Below are positions 58,529 through 64,000 of a stretch of 64,000 nucleotides of DNA, piece by piece; the stretch's first letter is position 1; each line of letters opens with the position of its first letter. A model generated the notes under the pieces. The model made no database searches. It was not told the origin of the DNA and saw nothing but the letters and a program-made list of their open reading frames with translations. The stretch lies in assembly GCA_023512345.1 (NCBI GenBank), contig JAILZT010000011.1, forward strand, positions 62,001-126,000. Direction: 5' to 3'. The DNA is from Paenibacillus sp. (GTDB lineage Bacteria; Bacillota; Bacilli; Paenibacillales; Paenibacillaceae). Both the position numbers and the translations under genes were made by a program.

Positions 58529-60280
58529 TTAAAAATTCTCCTGCCACACATCCATATAATCTATACTGAAGCTGCCTTGTCTGTCAAAGATAGAAATTTC
58601 ATTGGCTCCGGCCTGCAATTTTAGCTTCATAGTTACAACAGAAATTTGATTCCGCTCTTGCTGCTCTATTGGATACACAGCTTGCTTACCTCCGTTTACC
58701 GAAATAGCAAGACTAGCTTTCCCCTGCGTAGAATTCATGATCGCTGTCGAGATCGTGTAGACTCCGCTGTGTGGAACATGAATATTCGTGAACCGAAGGG
58801 AGCTTTCCTTATCGTAAAGGCTGACGATAGCTCCCCCTGATGCGTATGGATTCTCTTCTACTTCACAGTTCCCTTCAGCAGCAGCCGTTTCTGCTTCAAA
58901 GCGAGGGATCTCTATGGCAATGATCTCGCCCTTCCCCCCAGATAGACCAAAGGTTAGCTCGTTCATACCTTCAGCGAAGGGCACAGCAGGTAAATAGGTG
59001 TACCCTGTCTGTTCACCTTCTGTAGGAGATAAATCCAAATTCACCTCAGGGGTATCATTTGCTTTTACTGTAACGGAACTCTGCTCCCCGCTTGTATTGG
59101 AGTAATGAATAAGTACGGGTACTGTGGTTTCAAAGGTTGATGGAAGTGAAGAGAACACTAATTGTTCTCCTGTCCGAACTGCATTCTCCGCATGGAAGAC
59201 TCCCGTCCCTGATGGCACTTCAATAGGTGTACTAAGCGCCAATGCTTTCCCGAAAACAGGCAGCCCTTCTTCATTCCAGCTAACAGGCTGTGCCCGGGCT
59301 TTACGATTATTCCAGCCGTCAGCTGCTCCAGATGTCGCATGATACACAATCCATTGCTCACTTCCATCTGGAGAGGTTACGAAGGAGTTGTGACCAGGAC
59401 CGTATACCCCAGCCTCCTCATCCATACTTAGCAAAGGTTGCTCCGATTTAATCCATCCTCCCGGGTCGAGCGGGTCCGCATCCGGCTTCAATGCAAGCAT
59501 ACCGAGAGCATAGTAGGGTGTCCAGCTTCCTGCACCTGAATATACAATATAAGTACGGTTCTCCTTATGGAGTATCGAATGACCTTCATTAATGTATGGA
59601 GGTCCACCGGCCTTCTCCCAATCCAAAAGAGGTTCACTCAGTAATACCCTCGGTCCGCTAATGGTCAAAGGGTCGCTCATCGGTGCAATGTAAGTATTCT
59701 GTGCTGCGTTAACTTCTCCTTCCCAGCCGGACCACACGAAATAGAGCTTTTCCTTGTATTCCATTACAAGTCCATCAATCGCCCATTTATTGCTGTCATC
59801 CTTGATCTGTCCTTTAAAAGAGAAGCTGCCCATCGGATCATCGCTGTCACTCTCCAGAGCATACATCCGGTGGTTCTCATTATTGCCGTTATCAGCTGCG
59901 AAATAGATATACCATTTCCCCCGCAGGAACTGGATTTCAGGTGCCCAAATCTCTGCTGAGTAGCTGGTATCCGCTGGTGGGTACCAAACCACCTTACGTT
60001 CAGCTTGACGGAAATCCAGCGTTCTGGACTTCATCACCATAATATCTGTTCCACCATGAGTGAACGTCATGTAATAATAGCCGTTCTTGTAAATCACACT
60101 GGGATCGGGAGTGTCGATCTCTGCCAGGGTATTTTTAAAAGTACCTCCGTGACCTTTATAAGTCCCATTGGTCTTACTTTCCATCGAATGCTGCAACAAA
60201 TATATGCCTCCTCCTGCTATAAGTAAAATTAGAATCATGACAAGAGACAACTTGTATTTCTTTTTCATTTCGCTTCTCAT
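58529..60280 (-). CDS. Glycoside hydrolase family 43 protein with C-terminal carbohydrate-binding module
   Basis: A 583-residue protein. An N-terminal hydrophobic helix (YKLSLVMILILLIAGGGIYLL) serves as signal or anchor. The five-bladed GH43 domain spans about residues 48-345, with the catalytic base Asp in DTPDPSVIY, the second Asp in KWAIDGLVME, and the acid Glu in INEGHSILH. A C-terminal domain (about 455-583, EAETAAAEG to SIDYMDVWQ) is a CBM6/CBM35-like module. GH43 enzymes remove arabinose or xylose from arabinan and xylan. GGAGG lies 8 nt before the ATG. It probably acts at the cell surface. Confidence 0.9.
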   Translation of the reverse strand: MRSEMKKKYKLSLVMILILLIAGGGIYLLQHSMESKTNGTYKGHGGTFKNTLAEIDTPDPSVIYKNGYYYMTFTHGGTDIMVMKSRTLDFRQAERKVVWYPPADTSYSAEIWAPEIQFLRGKWYIYFAADNGNNENHRMYALESDSDDPMGSFSFKGQIKDDSNKWAIDGLVMEYKEKLYFVWSGWEGEVNAAQNTYIAPMSDPLTISGPRVLLSEPLLDWEKAGGPPYINEGHSILHKENRTYIVYSGAGSWTPYYALGMLALKPDADPLDPGGWIKSEQPLLSMDEEAGVYGPGHNSFVTSPDGSEQWIVYHATSGAADGWNNRKARAQPVSWNEEGLPVFGKALALSTPIEVPSGTGVFHAENAVRTGEQLVFSSLPSTFETTVPVLIHYSNTSGEQSSVTVKANDTPEVNLDLSPTEGEQTGYTYLPAVPFAEGMNELTFGLSGGKGEIIAIEIPRFEAETAAAEGNCEVEENPYASGGAIVSLYDKESSLRFTNIHVPHSGVYTISTAIMNSTQGKASLAISVNGGKQAVYPIEQQERNQISVVTMKLKLQAGANEISIFDRQGSFSIDYMDVWQENF

Positions 60281-60320
60281 GGCCCTGCCCTCCGCGGATA
60301 CTTGTTAGGAGCAACTCCCC

Positions 60321-61154
60321 TCACTTTACACCGGAACTTGTAATGGCTTTAACAAAGGATTTCTGGCCTAAAATAAAGATGATCACTACTGGAAGAGTCG
60401 CTATCGTCGTCATAGCCATCAGCTTACCGTAGCTTTGTGTGTAGCTTCCAGTAGCCATCATGGCAATCCCTGCGGTAATGGTCCGCATTTCCGGAGAGGT
60501 TGTTGCATACAAGGGCCACACAAAGTCATTGTAAATCCCCATGAAGGTGAAAATCCCAAGTGTCGCCATAATGGAAATAGCTGAAGGCATCAAAATTTTC
60601 GCATATAAACTCCATTTGTTAACACCATCAATTCGTGCTGCTTCCTCAATTTCTTTTGGAAAAGAGATAAAGAACTGATAGAGCAAAAATACTCCAAAGG
60701 CTCCTGCCGTTGCAGGAAGAATAAGTGCCTGATAAGTATTAATTAATCCCAATGAATTAAATTCCATATACATCGGCAAGAAAGTCAACACACTTGGAAT
60801 CATCAGTGAAGCAATGAACATAGACAGTAACGTCCGACGCAGCGGCAGATCAGTAAGACGTGCTAATGCAAATGCAGCCATGGAGTCTATAAAGAGTACA
60901 ATACCCGTACCGACTGTACCCACCACCAGTGAGTTCACAATCCATCGCAATACTGGGGTGTTCATCAGCTCTCCACTCAGTCCTTGAACAAAATTGTCCA
61001 CTGTGGGTTTCTTAGGAAAGAAATTCATCCGCCCGGAAAGGGCCTCAAAGTCATTTTTGAAAGCCGTAGAGATCATCCACACTAATGGCAAAAGAATAAT
61101 CAGGGCGATAAGCACAGCCAAAAGAAGGAGGCCTGCTTTTTTGGTTTTTACCAT
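60321..61154 (-). CDS. Carbohydrate ABC transporter permease (MalG type)
   Basis: A 277-residue inner-membrane protein with six hydrophobic helices. The EAA loop, which contacts the ATPase, is EEAARIDGVNKWSLYAKILMP. The C terminus has the MalG-type ending FILGQKSFVKAITSSGVK. Its start codon follows the stop of the MalF-type gene with no gap. The ATPase is not encoded in the window; as in other CUT1 systems of these bacteria a shared MsmX-type ATPase probably serves. Confidence 0.95.
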   Translation of the reverse strand: MVKTKKAGLLLLAVLIALIILLPLVWMISTAFKNDFEALSGRMNFFPKKPTVDNFVQGLSGELMNTPVLRWIVNSLVVGTVGTGIVLFIDSMAAFALARLTDLPLRRTLLSMFIASLMIPSVLTFLPMYMEFNSLGLINTYQALILPATAGAFGVFLLYQFFISFPKEIEEAARIDGVNKWSLYAKILMPSAISIMATLGIFTFMGIYNDFVWPLYATTSPEMRTITAGIAMMATGSYTQSYGKLMAMTTIATLPVVIIFILGQKSFVKAITSSGVK

Positions 61155-62048
61155 TTACACCTTCTCCTTTCGATGCGTGAGCCGGAATTGTACAACAGAG
61201 ATAACCATAATGAACAGCGCCATAAGAATAGCCATTGCAGAGGCAGATCCCACATCTTTTCTCACAAAAGCCTGATCCAGTACATTCATCAACAGTACCC
61301 GGGTCGTGTCGCCAGGACCGCCGCGTGTCAATAGAAATGGCTGAGCATAAATATTAAAGGAAGCAATTGTAGAGGTGATCATCACAAACAGCATAACCGG
61401 CCGGATGGATGGCAGCGTAATGAATACAAACTTACTCCAGACATTCGCGCCGTCTATAGAAGCGGCCTCGTAATAATCCTCTGGAACTTCGTTCAGTGCA
61501 TTCACAAAAATAATCATATTAAACCCTATAGTCCACCAAAGAGTGGTCATTACCAGCGCGATCCATACCCATGGGGTAGCCGTTAGCCAAGGAATACTTG
61601 AAATTCCAATCTTAAATAACAGACTGTTCAAAAACCCGGCATTGGTATCGAACATCATCAGCCAGATGACTGCCATGACCGATGCTGACAAGGCGTAAGG
61701 CAGAAAATAAAAGGTCCGAAACCAATTGCGTACTCTGCCAGGCAATGCATTGACCAACATAGCCATCGCCAGTCCTACAAAAATTAGCAAAGGCACGGAG
61801 AATATCACAAATTGTATAGTCGTCCACAGTCCCCCGAAAAAGATGCTGTTCTCATAGGTACCCGGCGTAAAGATAGATGTATAATTGCGCAGTCCTACAA
61901 ATGGATGCTCTTTGGATAAAAGCTCAAAATCCTGAAGACTTATTACAACGCCATAAATAATTGGAAAGAGCAGAAACATACAGAAAGCTGCCAAATAAGG
62001 CAGAATAAACAAAAATGAGGTCAGTCGGGAAATTCGTGTCGTTCTCAT
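61155..62048 (-). CDS. Carbohydrate ABC transporter permease (MalF type)
   Basis: A 297-residue permease with six hydrophobic helices and the EAA loop YYEAASIDGANVWSKFVFITLP. It pairs with the MalG-type protein to form the sugar channel. The ATG at 62048 is used because GGAGG lies 8 nt upstream, within a longer in-frame ATG start at 62063 that has none. It is in the middle of the operon: binding protein, MalF, MalG, GH43. Confidence 0.95.
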   Translation of the reverse strand: MRTTRISRLTSFLFILPYLAAFCMFLLFPIIYGVVISLQDFELLSKEHPFVGLRNYTSIFTPGTYENSIFFGGLWTTIQFVIFSVPLLIFVGLAMAMLVNALPGRVRNWFRTFYFLPYALSASVMAVIWLMMFDTNAGFLNSLLFKIGISSIPWLTATPWVWIALVMTTLWWTIGFNMIIFVNALNEVPEDYYEAASIDGANVWSKFVFITLPSIRPVMLFVMITSTIASFNIYAQPFLLTRGGPGDTTRVLLMNVLDQAFVRKDVGSASAMAILMALFIMVISVVQFRLTHRKEKV

Positions 62049-62091
62049 AACAAGCGCCTCCATTCTTCTTCACCCCATAGATGGAAAGAAA

Positions 62092-62122
62092 GGGCGGGGA
62101 AGCGATGTAACGCTTCCCGCCC
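62092..62122 (-). terminator. Internal hairpin after the first binding-protein gene
   Basis: GGGCGGGGAAGCG / CGCTTCCCGCCC stem with one extra G; on the minus strand a run TTTCTTTCC follows. It probably lowers transcription of the permeases relative to the binding protein. Confidence 0.75.
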
Positions 62123-62154
62123 CTCTTTAAGAAGTCCACCCAATAAGGGCTATC

Positions 62155-63471
62155 TTATTTCATGGCCTGACGAGATTTAGCTACTGCATCATCCATAGCT
62201 TTCTGAGGATCTTTCTTACCCAGGATTGCGTTACTCAACTCTGCCCACACCGGCTCAACAATGGTACCCCAGTTCAGCACGTTCGGAGCAAATTGTACGG
62301 AAGTGAAGCTTTGGGATACGGTGCTTTGAAACTCTAATGCCTTAAATTCAGGACTCTCCATTACTTTATTAGAAGCTACCGCTTGACCGGATTCCGCCCA
62401 ATCCAGTGAATTACCGGAAACGTATTTCAGGAAATCACCGATTCCAGAGAGCGCATTAGGATCTGTAACTGCCTTCGGTACCACAAATCCATGGGAACCT
62501 GCGTAAATAGCTTGTTTAGCTTTACCAATTTGCGGCATAACCGCTACGCCATAGTTTAAGCCTGCTTCATCAAATTGTGATTTCATCCAAGGGCCGTTAA
62601 ACTGAATGGCGTTTTTCCCTTGCAGGAACAATGTATTTTCACCATCCTGTTGTACATTGGCAGGAGAAACCCCTTTTTCAACCATACCGCGCAGCCATTG
62701 AACCATTTCTACAGCTTCAGGGGAATTATAAGCAACGTCTGAACCATTCCATAACTCTCCACCGTTCTGCCAAACCAGCGACGGGAAGATAAACTGCTGC
62801 GGCCACAGTGTCGGTACTACATACCCGTATACACCTTTTTCCTTATCCGTTAGCTTTTCTACGGCTGCATCAAACTCTGCACGATTCGTTGGGGGACCTG
62901 CGATTCCCGCTTTCTCGAATAAGTCCTTGTTGTAGTACATAACCGCAGGGTGAATATCAAGTGGAATCGAATATAGCTTGCTATCTATCGTTGCATATTT
63001 AATAGGGGCTTCTGCAAAATCTGCTGGGTTAATGCCCGCTGTAGCTGCCATATCATCCACAGTCTGCAATTGATCCTTGCTCTGATAAGTTGGCACCTGA
63101 TCTACGTGCATGATCATCAGGTCAGGACGTTCTTTCCCTGTGCTTAGCGCTACGTCCAGTTGCTTATAATATTCACCATTGGGCTGAATCACAAAGTTAA
63201 TTTTGTACTTGTCTTGAGAGCTGTTGTACTTGTCGACTATTTTTTTCATAAAAGGACCGTCAGAGCCAGAGAAGGGTGACCAGAACAATAACTCTGTCTT
63301 CTTACCACTGGTGCTGTTGTCAGCTTTTGCTTCATTTGTGGAACTGTTGTTTTTACCGCTGTTACTGTTAGCTTTACCGTTGCTGTTATTTCCGGCGCAA
63401 GCGGTTGCAGCTAATGCAACCAGGATAACCATCAGGATGATTGCTGTTGCCTTTTGCATAGATTGTTTCAT
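62155..63471 (-). CDS. Extracellular solute-binding lipoprotein of the sugar ABC transporter
   Basis: A 438-residue binding protein. The lipobox ATAC follows a hydrophobic helix (ATAIILMVILVALAATAC), and an Asn/Ser/Lys-rich linker of about 45 residues leads to the mature domain. Fold markers are LLFWSPFSGSDGPFMKKIV, RPDLMIMHVDQVPTY, IPLDIHPAVMYYNKDLFEKAG and GPWMKSQF. It delivers an oligosaccharide to the permeases encoded downstream; the GH43 and GH2 genes suggest arabino- or xylo-oligosaccharides. The ATG at 63471 has GGGGAG 7 nt upstream. Confidence 0.95.
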   Translation of the reverse strand: MKQSMQKATAIILMVILVALAATACAGNNSNGKANSNSGKNNSSTNEAKADNSTSGKKTELLFWSPFSGSDGPFMKKIVDKYNSSQDKYKINFVIQPNGEYYKQLDVALSTGKERPDLMIMHVDQVPTYQSKDQLQTVDDMAATAGINPADFAEAPIKYATIDSKLYSIPLDIHPAVMYYNKDLFEKAGIAGPPTNRAEFDAAVEKLTDKEKGVYGYVVPTLWPQQFIFPSLVWQNGGELWNGSDVAYNSPEAVEMVQWLRGMVEKGVSPANVQQDGENTLFLQGKNAIQFNGPWMKSQFDEAGLNYGVAVMPQIGKAKQAIYAGSHGFVVPKAVTDPNALSGIGDFLKYVSGNSLDWAESGQAVASNKVMESPEFKALEFQSTVSQSFTSVQFAPNVLNWGTIVEPVWAELSNAILGKKDPQKAMDDAVAKSRQAMK

Positions 63472-63601
63472 CTGTTTGCTCCCCTTTATCCATGATTCAA
63501 AGATGAACTCTTTGATAGCTTTATGGTAAGTCATTCAGTGAGCCGAAAAAATGTCGTCAGTCTAGGTAAAGTGGACATATTTTTAGATCTATGCAAAATA
63601 A

Positions 63602-63641
63602 AAAAGCTGACCCAGATCAATTCGATCTTTGGATCAGCTTT
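63602..63641 (-). terminator. Terminator overlapping the 3' end of the AraC gene
   Basis: Arms AAAGCTGAcCCA.. and ..TTTGGaTCAGCTTT (63603-63618 and 63624-63641) form an imperfect stem with mismatches. On the minus strand TTTTTATTTT follows. The AraC stop codon lies in the loop region at 63617-63619. Confidence 0.6.
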
Positions 63642-64000
63642 CTTTGTAAATATCTCGCACGGTACTCCTTAGGGCGCTCACCACAGAATTTCTTGAAGCA
63701 GTAAGTGAAATGCTCAACATCGGAATAACCCACTAGCTTGGCAATATCACTCAACTTCAATTCATGTTCCTGCAAAAGCTGTTCAGCTTTGGAAATTCTC
63801 AGTCTCAGCACATAATTACTTAATGATATCCCTATGTGTTCCTTGAATAGTTCTGTTAAACAGGGCTCATTCATATGAAACAATTCCGCCAAATAAGGAA
63901 CGGTCAGCTCGTGACAGAAGTGCTCCTCCACGTACTTCCTAACAGCTTCTATATGTTGAATTGCGGAAAAACGCGTCCTTCCAACCAGTTCCATAACGAG
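63617..64000 (-). CDS. AraC-family transcriptional regulator, C-terminal part
   Basis: The frame is open to the right edge of the window, so the gene most likely begins outside. The visible 127 residues are the whole AraC DNA-binding domain: first helix-turn-helix TVPYLAELFHMNEPCLTELFKEHIG, second LSDIAKLVGYSDVEHFTYCFKKFCGERPKEYR. The usual AraC protein is about 280 residues, so an N-terminal sugar-binding or sensor domain is expected outside. It probably controls the sugar operon that follows. An ATG at 63994 could give a short protein instead. Confidence 0.85.
   Translation of the reverse strand, partial: LVMELVGRTRFSAIQHIEAVRKYVEEHFCHELTVPYLAELFHMNEPCLTELFKEHIGISLSNYVLRLRISKAEQLLQEHELKLSDIAKLVGYSDVEHFTYCFKKFCGERPKEYRARYLQRKLIQRSN

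Noticed and set aside
63472..63601. Catabolite control (cre) site before the sugar operon
   Set aside because: No sequence close to the cre consensus with its central CG was found between the AraC gene and the binding-protein gene.

Overview
The window looks like chromosomal DNA from a low-to-mid GC, Gram-positive, spore-former-like member of the Bacillota, most probably Paenibacillus. The evidence is the strong AGGAGG-type ribosome binding sites, frequent TTG/GTG starts, sigma-A type promoters, Bacillus-type gene sets (hemE-hemH-hemY, yciC, YtpB, YutE, YtxH, DUF1450 and DUF1232 proteins), and a sugar-ABC/YesM-YesN/glycosidase cluster of the kind that is abundant in Paenibacillus. I see no phage, insertion sequence, CRISPR array, plasmid function or rRNA. 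There is one tRNA, tRNA-Leu(CAG).

Layout. 1-11300: end of a MATE exporter, pfkA, a YtpB-type terpene synthase, an MFS transporter, a nitroreductase with a candidate operator, a YebC-family protein, a cold-shock gene with a hairpin leader, two small proteins, then oligoendopeptidase F, a LapA-like membrane protein, an M42 aminopeptidase and a phosphodiester glycosidase-like protein. 11300-12130 is a gene-free stretch with four palindromic repeats and one copy of a dispersed repeat. 12130-18420: ABC-F ATPase, TetR regulator, DUF92 membrane protein, FAH-fold enzyme, glycerophosphodiesterase and CapA-like protein. 18590-22075: haem operon hemE-hemH-hemY with its own promoter and terminator. 22300-36000: a run of mostly single housekeeping or hypothetical genes (MFS exporter, O-methyltransferase, rRNA methyltransferase, metallo-beta-lactamase folds, LysM/M14 peptidase, glutamate racemase, a SufR-like regulator, a protein with duplicated HTH units, GNAT and methyltransferase genes).

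36000-40470 is the most coherent regulatory unit. A cysteine-poor ribosomal protein L33 and a YciC-type CobW GTPase face a second CobW GTPase followed by a YcgR-type permease and a YcgQ-type protein. A near-perfect Zur box lies between the two arms. I read this as a zinc-starvation locus: a zinc-independent ribosomal protein, zinc-handling GTPases and a candidate metal-handling membrane pair.

40430-51560: a very large six-PAS hybrid histidine kinase, the tRNA, a methyltransferase, a CynX-like permease, an ABC exporter downstream of a Fur-box-like sequence, the RNA helicase DbpA, an HD hydrolase and a GNAT protein. 51776-64000: a carbohydrate-utilisation locus, all on the minus strand. In transcription order it holds an AraC-type regulator, a solute-binding lipoprotein, two permeases, a GH43 enzyme with a C-terminal carbohydrate-binding module, a second paralogous solute-binding lipoprotein, a YesM kinase, a YesN regulator and a GH2 enzyme. 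The second binding protein sits directly before the kinase and may serve sensing rather than uptake.
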